This document shows positions 25,095 to 33,571 of a stretch of 64,000 nt of DNA, piece by piece. Each line of letters starts with the position of its first letter. The stretch's first letter is position 1. The notes under the pieces are model-generated. The model was given only the letters and a program-made list of their open reading frames with translations, was not told the DNA's origin and did no database searches. The position numbers and the translations under genes are program-made. The stretch comes from Myxococcales bacterium (GTDB lineage Bacteria > Myxococcota_A > Bradymonadia > UBA7976 > UBA1532): the NCBI GenBank assembly GCA_020633465.1, contig JACKDN010000039.1:1-64000 (forward strand), given 5' to 3'.

Positions 25095-26287
25095 GCCAGG
25101 TCCGCGTCTTCCGGGGCGCCACCGTCCACACCGCCGACGATCCCGCCGTGCTGCCCGGCGGCGAGGTGGTCGTGCGCGACGGCCGCATCGCCGAGGTGCG
25201 CGCCGCGGCCGGGCCCGTGCCCGAGGGCGCCGAGGTGCTCGACCTGGCCGGCGCCCACCTGTGCCCCGGCTTCGTCGACCCGCACGTCCACCTGGGCGTC
25301 TTCCCCGAGGGCTTCGCCAACGAGCCCAAGGATCTCAACGAGATGACCGCCCCGGTCACCCCGCAGATGCAGGCCTTCGACGCCGTGTGGCCGGGCGACG
25401 TGGCCTTCGCCAAGGCGCGCGCCGCCGGCGTCACCACCGTCTGCGTCCTGCCCGGCTCGGCCAACGTCGTCTCGGGCACCGGCGTCGTGCTGCGCACCGT
25501 CGGCCGCGACGTCGAGCGCATGGCCCGCCGCAACCCGGCCTGCCTCAAGGTGGCGTTCGGCCACAACGTCAAGCACAGCCACGGCGTGAAGCGCGGCCGC
25601 GCGCCCCTGACTCGCATGGGCATCGCCGCCCTCTTCCGCGAGGCCTTCGAGGGCGCCCTGCGCTACGAGCAGGCCCGCATCCTCGATCCGGCCAAGCCCG
25701 CCGACGCCGCCCACGAGGTCCTCCTGCTGGCCCTGCGCCGCGACATCCCCGTGCGCGCCCACGCCAGCCGCAGCGACGACATCCTCACCGCCTGCCGCCT
25801 GGCGCGGCAGTTCGGCCTGCGCCTGATCATCGAGCACGGCTACGAGGCCCACCTGGTGCTCGAGCAGGTGAAGGCCGCGGGCGCCGCGGTGGTGTTCGGC
25901 CCCGGCTTCCGCAACTGCGGCCACAGCGAAGAGCTGCACTTCGACTTCGCCCAGACGAAGCTGCTCGACGACGCGGGCGTCCGCGTGGCCCACATGACCG
26001 ATCACCCGATCGTGCCGGTCGGCTATCTGCCGCTGCAGGCCGGCCTGAGCGTCCGCGCGGGCATGGCGCCCGACCGCGCCTTGCGCCTGGTCACCCACCA
26101 CGCCGCCGCCATCCTCGGGCTCGAGAAGGAGATCGGCCGCCTCGCCCCCGGCCTGGCCGCCGACCTCGTGGTCCTCGACGGCCCGCCCCTCGAGGTCGCG
26201 AGCCGCGTGCAGTCGACCTGGATCGACGGCGAGCCCGTCTACCGCGCCGGCGATCCCCTGCCCGTGCCCGGCGCGGCCTTCGCGTGA
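25091..26287 (+). CDS. Metal-dependent amidohydrolase (imidazolonepropionase/dihydroorotase-like)
   Basis: A 398-residue cytoplasmic enzyme of the amidohydrolase superfamily. An N-terminal beta-sandwich segment is followed by the metal motif HVH in PGFVDPHVHLGV (residues about 64-66). Further ligands are probably in RAHASRSDD, IIEHGYEAHL and the late Asp of HMTDHPIVPVG. C-terminal LGLEKEIGRLAPGLAADLVVLDG closes the sandwich as usual. The family hydrolyses cyclic amides and related bonds; the substrate cannot be assigned. It overlaps the small gene upstream (ATGA) and the MFS transporter downstream (GTGA), suggesting a salvage or detoxification unit in which the transporter moves its substrate or product. 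Confidence 0.87.
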   Translation: MSQVRVFRGATVHTADDPAVLPGGEVVVRDGRIAEVRAAAGPVPEGAEVLDLAGAHLCPGFVDPHVHLGVFPEGFANEPKDLNEMTAPVTPQMQAFDAVWPGDVAFAKARAAGVTTVCVLPGSANVVSGTGVVLRTVGRDVERMARRNPACLKVAFGHNVKHSHGVKRGRAPLTRMGIAALFREAFEGALRYEQARILDPAKPADAAHEVLLLALRRDIPVRAHASRSDDILTACRLARQFGLRLIIEHGYEAHLVLEQVKAAGAAVVFGPGFRNCGHSEELHFDFAQTKLLDDAGVRVAHMTDHPIVPVGYLPLQAGLSVRAGMAPDRALRLVTHHAAAILGLEKEIGRLAPGLAADLVVLDGPPLEVASRVQSTWIDGEPVYRAGDPLPVPGAAFA

Positions 26288-27465
26288 CCGAGCCCGCCGA
26301 CGCCACCCCCTGGCGCGACATCCTGGCGGTCTGCCTCGCCTCGCTGCTGGTGTTCAGCGCGTTCGGCATGCTGCTGCCCATCTTCCCCCTGTGGGCCCGC
26401 ACCTTCTCCGACTCGCTGACCGACGTCGGCGCCGCCACCACGCTGGCCGCCGGCGTCGGCCTCATCCTCGCCCGCCCCATCGCCGCCGCCCTGATGGAGG
26501 GCCGCGACCGCCGCCCGACCCTGATGCTGGGCGCCGCGCTGTCGGCGATCACCGCCGCCACGTTCCCGGCGATGGGCAGCCTGTACCCGGTGATGCTGGT
26601 CCGCGTCGCCCAGGGGATGGGCTTCGGCCTCGTCACCACCGCCGCGGTCAGCCTCATCACCGACCTCGCCCCGCCCACGAAGCGCGGCCAGGTGCTGGGC
26701 CTGTTCGGCGCCATCAACGCCCTGTCGCTGCTGCTGGGACCGATCGTCGGCGCCACCCTCCACACCCACTGGGGCTTCGGCGCGTCGTTCTACGGCGCCT
26801 GCGTCGTCTCGGTGCTGGCGGCGCCCGCCATCCTGCGCATCCACGAGCCGGCCAAGCCCGCGCTGCCCCCGGGGCGCAAGCGCCTGCTCGAGGTGCTGCG
26901 CCTGCCGCCCCTGCGCGTGCTGGTCGTCGGCCACCTGCTGGGCATCCTGCTGCACGGCGCGCTCCTGGCCTTCCTGCCCCTGCGCTTCGAGCAGCACACC
27001 GGCCGCCTCACCGTCGAGGCCTTCTTCGCCATCGACGCCGTCGCCCTCATCGCGTTCCGCTTCCTGGTCGGCGCGCGCTTCGATCGCTGGAGCCGCCACC
27101 TGTTCATCCGCGGCGGCCTGGCCTGCATGGCGCTGTCGGGCCTGCTGATCGGCGTCGCCGCCGGCGACGTGGTGTGGGCCCTGGCGGCCGTGCTCTACGG
27201 GCTGGGCTTCGGCGCCTACGTGCCGGCCGTCAACGCCCTGGTGGGCGACGTCGTGCCCGAGACGCACCGCGCGCGCGGCTTCGCGGTCTTCATGCTGGCC
27301 CTCGATCTGGCCATCGCGCTGGGCGGGGTCGTGTTCGGCCCCATCGCCGACCACGTCGACCTGCGGGCGGCCTTCGTCGCGGCCGCCGCGTGCCCCCTGC
27401 TGGCGCTCGGCGCGCACCTCGCCGGGCGCCGCGTGTTCCCGGCGCCGCCCGCGCCCGCCGGGTGA
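26284..27465 (+). CDS. MFS transporter
   Basis: A 393-residue membrane protein with about 12 hydrophobic helices. Motif A-like sequences occur between helices 2 and 3 (ALMEGRDRRPTLMLG) and in the second half (VGARFDRWSRHLF), both consistent with the major facilitator fold. SLITDLAPPTKRGQVLGLFG after helix 4 is typical of drug/sugar-efflux-type members. It starts at GTG 26284, overlapping the amidohydrolase stop as GTGA, so it belongs to the same operon. The substrate is unknown. Confidence 0.88.
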   Translation: MTEPADATPWRDILAVCLASLLVFSAFGMLLPIFPLWARTFSDSLTDVGAATTLAAGVGLILARPIAAALMEGRDRRPTLMLGAALSAITAATFPAMGSLYPVMLVRVAQGMGFGLVTTAAVSLITDLAPPTKRGQVLGLFGAINALSLLLGPIVGATLHTHWGFGASFYGACVVSVLAAPAILRIHEPAKPALPPGRKRLLEVLRLPPLRVLVVGHLLGILLHGALLAFLPLRFEQHTGRLTVEAFFAIDAVALIAFRFLVGARFDRWSRHLFIRGGLACMALSGLLIGVAAGDVVWALAAVLYGLGFGAYVPAVNALVGDVVPETHRARGFAVFMLALDLAIALGGVVFGPIADHVDLRAAFVAAAACPLLALGAHLAGRRVFPAPPAPAG

Positions 27466-27491
27466 CGATCACGCGTCGCGCACCGGTGGCT

Positions 27492-27520
27492 TTGCGGCCG
27501 GCTCCCGACGCCGCTAACCT
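27492..27520 (+). promoter_or_regulatory. Promoter of the DUF1592-type lipoprotein gene
   Basis: TTGCGG (27492-27497), a 17-base spacer and TAACCT (27515-27520). The -10 ends six bases before GTG 27527, implying a leaderless transcript. There is no Shine-Dalgarno sequence before this GTG. Confidence 0.55.
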
Positions 27521-27526
27521 GCCCGG

Positions 27527-29730
27527 GTGCGATACCTTCACGTGTTGTCATGCGCCGCGCTCGCGGCCGGCCTGCTGGCCTGCGAGGAAGAACCCCCACC
27601 CGCCGGCGCGACGCCCGGCCCGGGCGCGCCGCCCGTGGGCGCGGGCGCCGGGGCCAACCCGGGCCGGGCGCGCCCGGCGACGGCGGCGAGCCGGGCGCGG
27701 GCGGCGGCCCGTCCGCGATCGTCTGCGACGACCCCGGGCGCGTCACGCTGCGCCGGCTGAACAACACCGAGTACGACCGCACCGTGGCCGATCTCGTAGG
27801 TGACACCACCCAGCCGGCCCGCGCCTTCCCCCAGGACGACATCGGCTACGGCTTCGACAACATCGGCGACGTGCTGTCGGTGACGCCGGTGCACCTCGAG
27901 GGCTACGAGGCGGCCGCCGAGCGCCTGGTGACGGCCGCGATCAAGGTGCCCACGCCCACCGCCGACGTCGACTTCGAGGCCGAGGACGTGGGCAGCGAGA
28001 CCGGCGCGATGGTGCGCGGCGAGTTCTGGAACCTGTGGTCCAACGGCGAGATCGTCACCACGGTCGACCTGCCCGAGACGGCCACCTACGTGCTGAAGGC
28101 GCGCGCCGCGGGCCAGCAGGCGGGCCCGGATCCGGCCCGCATGGCCCTCCTCTTCGACGGCGAGGCGGTGGCCACCGTCGACGTCGCCAACGGGCAGGAC
28201 GCCTTCGCCTGGTTCGAGCACCGCCTGCACGCCGAGGCCGGCACGCACAGCTTCGGCGTGGCCTTCCTCAACGACTACTACGCGCCCGACGACCCCGATC
28301 CGGCGCAGCGCGACCGCAACCTGATCGTCGACGTCCTGCGCGTCTCGGGCCCCTACGACGTGGTGGCCGCGCCCGACGCCGTGCGCGAGCGCATCATGGT
28401 GTGCGAGCCCGCCGGCGACGACGACACCGACTGCGCCCGGCGCATCGTCGCGGGCTTCGCGGCCAAGGCCTGGCGCCGCCCGGTCGAGGCCGCCGAGGTC
28501 GACCGCCTGATGGGGCTGGTGCAGCTCGCGCTGGACGAGGGCGACTCGGTGCACGTCGGCCTGGCCTTGGCGCTGCAAGCCACGCTGCTGTCGCCGCACT
28601 TCGTCTTCAAGGTCGAGCTGGACGCCGAGCCCGAGAGCCTGGCGCCGCACCGGCTGACGGATCACGAGCTGGCGACGCGGCTGTCGTACTTCCTGTGGAG
28701 CACGATGCCCGACGCCGAGCTGCGCGCCGCCGCCGACGACGGCCGGCTGAGCGATCCGATCGAGCTCGAGCGCCAGGTGCGCCGCATGCTGGCCGATCCG
28801 AAGGCCGAGAACCTGGTCGACGACTTCGCCGCGCAGTGGCTGTACGTGCGCGCGATGGACGAGCACCACCCGGACTACAACGACTTCCCCGACTTCGACG
28901 ACGATCTGCGCGCGGCGATGAAGACCGAGACGCGGCTGTTCTTCCGCGACGCCCTCTTCGCCGACCGGCCGCTGAGCGCGCTGATGCGCGCCGAGCACAC
29001 CTTCGCCAACGAGCGGCTGGCGGCGCACTACGGCTTCGACTGGGCCGCCGGCGAGGCGGTCGAGGGGCTGCCCGAGGGCTGGCGGCGGTTCGCGCTGGAC
29101 GGCACCGAGCGCAGCGGCCTCTTGAGCCTGGGCAGCGTGCTCACCGTCACGTCCTTCCCCACCCGCACCTCGCCCGTGCGCCGCGGCAAGTGGGTGCTCG
29201 AGCAGCTCTTGTGCGACGAGCCGCCGCCGCCGCCCGCCGGCGTCGAGGCCGATCTGGGCGACGTCGACGCGAACGCCAGCCTGCGCGAGCGCCTGGCGCA
29301 GCACCGCGCCAACCCGATGTGCGCCACCTGCCACAATCGCATGGACCCCATCGGCCTCGGCATGGACACCTTCGACGGCATCGGCGCCTTCCGCACCCAC
29401 ACCCTCGACGGTGCCATCGACGCCAGCGGCAAGCTGCCCGACGGCACGCTGTTCGACGGCCCGACCGAGCTCGCGGCCATCCTGGCCGACGATGAGCGCC
29501 TGGGCCGGTGCTTCACCGAGAAGCTGTCGATCTACGCGCTGGGGCGCGGCGCGGACGCCGCCTACGATCGCTGCAACCTGCTGCAGCTGGACACCGCGCT
29601 GGCCGCCGACGAGCACCGGCTGATGACCGCCATCGTGCACCTGACGCAGGCCGACAGCTTCACCCACCGCCGGGGGGAGCTGCCGCCGGCGCCGGAGGAC
29701 GAGGCGGACGCGGCGGAGGGCGAGGAATGA
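27527..29730 (+). CDS. DUF1587/1595/1592/1588/1585 lipoprotein with one CxxCH, frame broken once
   Basis: Reading from GTG 27527 gives a lipoprotein signal MRYLHVLSCAALAAGLLAC and a Gly/Pro/Ala linker. The body lies one frame back, in a frame with no signal sequence of its own. A single missing base in the CCCGGG run near 27657-27664 would join them into 734 residues. Domains in order are DUF1587 (RLNNTEYDRTVADL); a carbohydrate-binding-like insert (DVDFEAEDVG to FGVAFLNDYY); DUF1595; DUF1592 (LATRLSYFLWSTMPDAEL); DUF1588 with CATCHNRMDP near residue 598 as a possible haem c or metal site; and DUF1585. The set is known from Planctomycetes and Myxococcota and is always found with DUF1552. Function is unestablished. 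The end overlaps the DUF1552 gene as ATGA. Confidence 0.82.
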
Positions 29731-31061
29731 AGCTGAAGACGCCCCCGATGAGCCGCCGCGCGGTGCTGCGCGGGCTGGGCGCCACGATCGCGCTGCCCAT
29801 GCTGGACGCGATGCGGCCGACGATGGCCTTCGCGCAGATGCAGCCCGCGCGCCCGAAGAGCCGCTTCCTGGCCTACTACGTGCCCTGCGGCATGCACATG
29901 CCGTCGTGGACGCCGGCGACGCCGGGCCCCGACTTCGAGATGACGCCCATCCTCGCGCCGCTGGCCGATCTGCGGTCGAAGCTGCTGGTGCTGAGCGGCA
30001 TCGACAACCACCCGGCGCGCCCGGACGGGCCCGGCGACCACGCGGCCGGCACGGGCTCCTTCCTGTCGGCGGCGCACTGCTACAAGACCGAGGGCGCGAA
30101 CATCCGCAACGGCGTGTCGATCGACCAGGTGATCGCCAACGCCGTCGGGCAGGGGCACCGCTTCCCGTCGCTGGCGCTGGGCGCCGAGGGCGGCGGCAAC
30201 GCCGGCGGCTGCGACTCGGGCTACAGCTGCGCGTACAGCCGCAACATCTCGTGGATCGACGCGCAGACGCCGGCCGCCAAGGAGACCAACCCGGGGGTGG
30301 TGTTCAACCGGCTGTTCGGGGCCGACGCCAGCGGGCTGACGCCGGCCGAGGCGGCCAAGAAGCGGCGGTACCGCAAGAGCGTGCTCGACTACGTGCTGGG
30401 CGACGCGCAGCGGCTGAAGGGCAAGCTGGGGCCCACCGACCGGCAGAAGATGGACGCCTACCTGAGCAGCGTGCGCGAGCTCGAGCGGCAGATCGATCTG
30501 GCGGCCGCGTCGGCCTGCGAGGCGGGGGCCGAGCCCGAGCGCCCGGTCGACGTGCGCGACACGATGCGCAACATGGCCGACCTGATGGTGAAGGCCTTCG
30601 AGTGCGATCTCACGCCGGTGACGACGTTCATGCTGGGCAACGGCGGCAGCAACCGGCCGTACCCCTTCCTGGGCATCAGCGACGGGCACCACCAGCTGTC
30701 GCACCACCAGGGCAACCCGGAGAACCACCGGCAGCTCGAGATCATCGACATCTGGGAGGTCGAGCAGCTGGCCTACCTGCTCGGCCGGCTGGACGCCGTC
30801 GAGGACGTCGACGGCAAGACGCTGCTCGACAACACGGTGGTGTTCTTCTCGAGCGAGATCGAGGACGGCAACAGCCACCGCCACGACGACCTGCCCATCC
30901 TGGTGGCGGGCGGCGCGGGCGGCCAGCTGCAGGGCGGGCGCCACGTGCGCTTCGAGGGCCACACGCCCATCGCCGACCTGTTCAGCGCGCTCAGCGGCCT
31001 CTGCGGCGGCCCCACCGCCGCTTTCGGCGACGACGGCACGGGCGCGCTCGCCCTCGGCTGA
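29727..31061 (+). CDS. DUF1552-family Tat-exported protein
   Basis: A 444-residue protein with a twin-arginine signal (MSRRAVLRGLGATIALPML). The family blocks are seen in order: FLAYYVPCGMHMPSW, LSGIDNHPA, GDHAAGTGSFLSA, SIDQVIAN, SYSRNISW-like (AYSRNISWIDAQTP) and GGSNRPYPFLGISDGHHQLSHH. The last is rich in His and Asp and suggests metal binding of the sulfatase/alkaline-phosphatase-related DUF1501/1552 clan. Its start overlaps the DUF1592-type gene (ATGA, with GAGGA just upstream). The pair is predicted to form one periplasmic or surface complex, the lipoprotein anchoring the Tat-folded partner. Confidence 0.88.
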   Translation: MKLKTPPMSRRAVLRGLGATIALPMLDAMRPTMAFAQMQPARPKSRFLAYYVPCGMHMPSWTPATPGPDFEMTPILAPLADLRSKLLVLSGIDNHPARPDGPGDHAAGTGSFLSAAHCYKTEGANIRNGVSIDQVIANAVGQGHRFPSLALGAEGGGNAGGCDSGYSCAYSRNISWIDAQTPAAKETNPGVVFNRLFGADASGLTPAEAAKKRRYRKSVLDYVLGDAQRLKGKLGPTDRQKMDAYLSSVRELERQIDLAAASACEAGAEPERPVDVRDTMRNMADLMVKAFECDLTPVTTFMLGNGGSNRPYPFLGISDGHHQLSHHQGNPENHRQLEIIDIWEVEQLAYLLGRLDAVEDVDGKTLLDNTVVFFSSEIEDGNSHRHDDLPILVAGGAGGQLQGGRHVRFEGHTPIADLFSALSGLCGGPTAAFGDDGTGALALG

Positions 31062-31142
31062 CCGCGGGCCGCCCGCTCCCCCTTCCCTCCACCGCAGCAC
31101 TCGTGCGAGAAACAGCGCCCACTCGGCTCGGCGGGAGACGGT

Positions 31143-31742
31143 ATGGCCCACCCCCTGCTCCGCGACCTGCGCGGCATCCCCAACCTGTTCTCGCTGTCGC
31201 GCATCGTGATGGTCGCCGTGGCCGTGCCCATGTACCTCTACGGCGATCAGCTGGTGGGCGTGGTGCTGGGCATCATCGCCGGCGTCACCGACTACCTCGA
31301 CGGCTACATCGCGCGGAAGCTGAACCAGGTGACCTACCTGGGCGCCGTGCTCGACCTGTTCTCGGACCTCGTCTTCGAGACGGCGGCCATCCTCGCCATC
31401 GCGCTGACGCCGGGCGGGCCGCCCATCCTGGTGCTGTTCGTCTACCTGCTGCGCGAGTTCTGGGTGACCACCATCCGGCGCTTCATGGCGGCCCACAAGA
31501 TCGACATCCACAGCAACATCTGGGGCAAGCTGAAGAGCAACTTCCTCGGCTGGGGCTTCATGTTCTACGGCGCCGGCATCAGCGGGAAGCTGCCGGCCAT
31601 CGAGGACGCGCTGCTGGTGATCGGCTACATCGGCCTGTACGGCGGGCTGTGCTGGTCGTACTTCAGCGGCTACCTGTACACGCGGCAGTTCGTCGACGGC
31701 TACGCGCGCGTGGTCGGCGAGGGCGCGGAGGCGGGGCGATGA
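31143..31742 (+). CDS. CDP-alcohol phosphatidyltransferase (PgsA/PssA-like)
   Basis: A 199-residue membrane enzyme with four to six helices. The full signature D-G-x2-A-R-x8-G-x3-D-x3-D is present as DGYIARKLNQVTYLGAVLDLFSD split over residues about 53-75, with both final Asp residues intact, so it should be active. The family exchanges an alcohol for CMP on CDP-diacylglycerol; glycerol-3-phosphate or an archaetidyl-type acceptor are options, and sequence alone does not decide. GGGAG lies before the start. It is followed by ATGA overlap with a small helical protein. Confidence 0.87.
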   Translation: MAHPLLRDLRGIPNLFSLSRIVMVAVAVPMYLYGDQLVGVVLGIIAGVTDYLDGYIARKLNQVTYLGAVLDLFSDLVFETAAILAIALTPGGPPILVLFVYLLREFWVTTIRRFMAAHKIDIHSNIWGKLKSNFLGWGFMFYGAGISGKLPAIEDALLVIGYIGLYGGLCWSYFSGYLYTRQFVDGYARVVGEGAEAGR

Positions 31743-32122
31743 GCGACGAGACGAACCGCGGCACGCGCCCGGGGGGCTTTGGTCAGCTGCTCGGCGGCCT
31801 GGGTGGGCTGGCCGACGGCCCCGCGGGCACCGTGTACGAGCAGTGGCAGACCTGGGCGGGCCAGCAGTTCGAGCGCATGGCGCAGAACCCGGCCTTCGCC
31901 AAGCAGCTGGGGCGGGCCTTCGAGGTCGGCGGCCCCCTGCGCGGGCTGCTCGAGGGCGCGGTGAAGACGGCGCTGGCCGGGCTGCCCTACGCCAAGACGT
32001 CCACGGTCGAGGAATTGCAGCAGCGGGTCGAGCGGTTGGAGCGCACCGTCGGCCGCCTGCAGGCGGCCCTCGACCGCGCGACGGCGCAGCAGAAAGCCGG
32101 CGGCGGGGACGCGGCGACTTGA
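31739..32122 (+). CDS. Small helical protein, phasin-like, coupled to the phosphatidyltransferase
   Basis: A 127-residue soluble protein. A Gly-rich start (GGFGQLLGGLGGLADG) precedes YEQWQTWAGQQFERMAQNPAFAKQLGRA and a C-terminal coiled coil (VEELQQRVERLERTVGRLQAALDRA). The pattern recalls phasins and poly(3-hydroxyalkanoate)-synthase-associated proteins with an N-terminal amphipathic segment and a leucine-zipper tail, but identity is not certain. It overlaps the CDP-alcohol transferase stop by ATGA, so a membrane-lipid-linked role is plausible. Confidence 0.6.
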   Translation: MSDETNRGTRPGGFGQLLGGLGGLADGPAGTVYEQWQTWAGQQFERMAQNPAFAKQLGRAFEVGGPLRGLLEGAVKTALAGLPYAKTSTVEELQQRVERLERTVGRLQAALDRATAQQKAGGGDAAT

Positions 32123-32160
32123 TCCCGCGCGCCCGACGCCCAGAATCGGTGAGTGAGCGC

Positions 32161-32180
32161 GTGGTCCGGTAACGGACCAC
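32161..32180. promoter_or_regulatory. Perfect palindrome upstream of the DsbD-like gene (candidate operator)
   Basis: GTGGTCCG and CGGACCAC flank GTAA: an 8-bp perfect inverted repeat, 24 bases before GTG 32205. No T-run follows, so it is not a classical terminator. A TACGGA element (32193-32198) lies six bases before the GTG, so the palindrome would cover its -35 region, where a repressor or activator could bind. Confidence 0.45.
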
Positions 32181-32204
32181 CCCGGCCGACCGTACGGAAG
32201 ACCC

Positions 32205-33485
32205 GTGGACCCGACGACCCTGCTCTACGCCATCCTCGGCGGGCTGATCCTCAACGTGATGCCCTGCGTCTTCCCCGTGCTGTTCTTCAAGGTCTCGAGC
32301 CTCATCGAACACACCACCGAGAGCGCCGGCTCGCAGCGCCGCGACGCCCTGGCCTACCTCGGCGGCACCCTGGCGGCCTTCGCCGGCTTCGCGGCCCTGG
32401 TCGTCGGCCTGCGCGCGTCCGGGCGCGCCCTGGGCTGGGGCATGCACATGCAGAGCCCCACCTTCGTCGCCGCCGTGGTCCTGCTGCTGTTCGTCTTCGG
32501 CCTCAACGCCCTGGGTGTCTTCGAGATCCGCTTCGCGATGCAGGCCGGCCGCAACCGCGGCGGCCCGCTGGCCTCGTTCGTCGACGGCCTGTTCATCACG
32601 CTCATCTCGACCCCGTGCTCGGCCCCCTTCCTCGGCGGCGCGGCCGCCGCGGCCCTGGCCACCGAGGCCGCCTGGTACGACACGCTGTTCATCTTCTGGG
32701 GCGTCGGCTTCGGCCTCGCGCTGCCGGTGCTGCTGCTGACCTTCGTGCCGGCCTTCAACCGCCTGCTGCCGCGCCCGGGCGCCTGGATGAACACGCTGAA
32801 GGCGCTGACCGGCTTCACCCTGTTGGCGGCCGCGCTGTGGTTCTTCGACGCGTTCAAGAACCAGGTGTCGCCCGCCTCGGCCCAGAACTTCCTGTGGTTC
32901 GTCCTGCTCTTGGGCCTGGCGCTGTGGGCCAAGAACCACATGGAGCAGCTGGGCTTCGAGGGCCTGCGCCAGCAGGTGGTCAAGGTGCTCGGCGTGGGCG
33001 GGCTGGTCGCGGCGGGCGCGATGCTGATGCACTTCGAGCCGCCGCCGGTCATGGCCGCCGAGGCCTGCGCCGAGGACGCCGGATCGGTGCAGTCGAGCGT
33101 CGTCGACGGCCGCATCCGGTGGACGCCCTTCACCGAAGAGGCCAAGGCCGCCGCGCTGGCCATGGGCCGCCCGGTCTTCGTCGACTTCACCGCCGACTGG
33201 TGTGCCAGCTGCAAGACCTTCGAGAAGTCGCACATCGAGACCGACGGGGTGCGCACGGCGCTCCACGAGACGCTCATCCTGGCCGCGAAGGCCGATCTGA
33301 CCCGCGACGAGGGCCTCTGGGACGTCCTGGCCACGCTGGGGCGCAGCGGCCTGCCCACCTACGTGATCTTCAAGCCCGACGGCACCCACGAGCTGCTGCC
33401 CGAGGGGCCGCCCATCGGGCTGGCCGACAAGCTGCACGCCATCGCCGAGACCTTCCCCCCGGCGAAGTTCGCCGCCGCCAACTGA
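32205..33485 (+). CDS. DsbD-like thiol:disulfide transporter (transmembrane domain plus thioredoxin domain)
   Basis: A 426-residue protein made of the DsbD beta-like membrane core and a C-terminal thioredoxin domain. The two membrane cysteines are in NVMPCVFPVLFFKV (near residue 20) and STPCSAPFLGG (near 140). The thioredoxin active site is FTADWCASCKTF (about residues 331-336), followed by GLPTYVIF with its cis-proline. The N-terminal alpha domain of E. coli DsbD is absent. Family role: carry reducing power from cytoplasmic thioredoxin to the periplasm for disulfide isomerases or cytochrome c assembly. The nearby CxxCH proteins (29320, 36160, 36316) are plausible beneficiaries. GTG start. 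Confidence 0.9.
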   Translation: MDPTTLLYAILGGLILNVMPCVFPVLFFKVSSLIEHTTESAGSQRRDALAYLGGTLAAFAGFAALVVGLRASGRALGWGMHMQSPTFVAAVVLLLFVFGLNALGVFEIRFAMQAGRNRGGPLASFVDGLFITLISTPCSAPFLGGAAAAALATEAAWYDTLFIFWGVGFGLALPVLLLTFVPAFNRLLPRPGAWMNTLKALTGFTLLAAALWFFDAFKNQVSPASAQNFLWFVLLLGLALWAKNHMEQLGFEGLRQQVVKVLGVGGLVAAGAMLMHFEPPPVMAAEACAEDAGSVQSSVVDGRIRWTPFTEEAKAAALAMGRPVFVDFTADWCASCKTFEKSHIETDGVRTALHETLILAAKADLTRDEGLWDVLATLGRSGLPTYVIFKPDGTHELLPEGPPIGLADKLHAIAETFPPAKFAAAN

Positions 33486-33498
33486 CGCCGGCGCCCGC

Positions 33499-33528
33499 TT
33501 GACGCGACCGACACGCGTCGGCCATTGT
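33499..33528 (+). promoter_or_regulatory. Candidate promoter of the membrane sulfatase-fold gene
   Basis: TTGACG (33499-33504), an 18-base spacer and CATTGT (33523-33528). Downstream, a short hairpin CCCGGC-GTC-GCCGGG (33547-33561) sits just before GGAGG and ATG 33572, and could modulate initiation. Confidence 0.45.
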
Positions 33529-33571
33529 CCCGCGCGCACAGTGTCCCCCGGCGTCGCCGGGTGGAGGGCCG

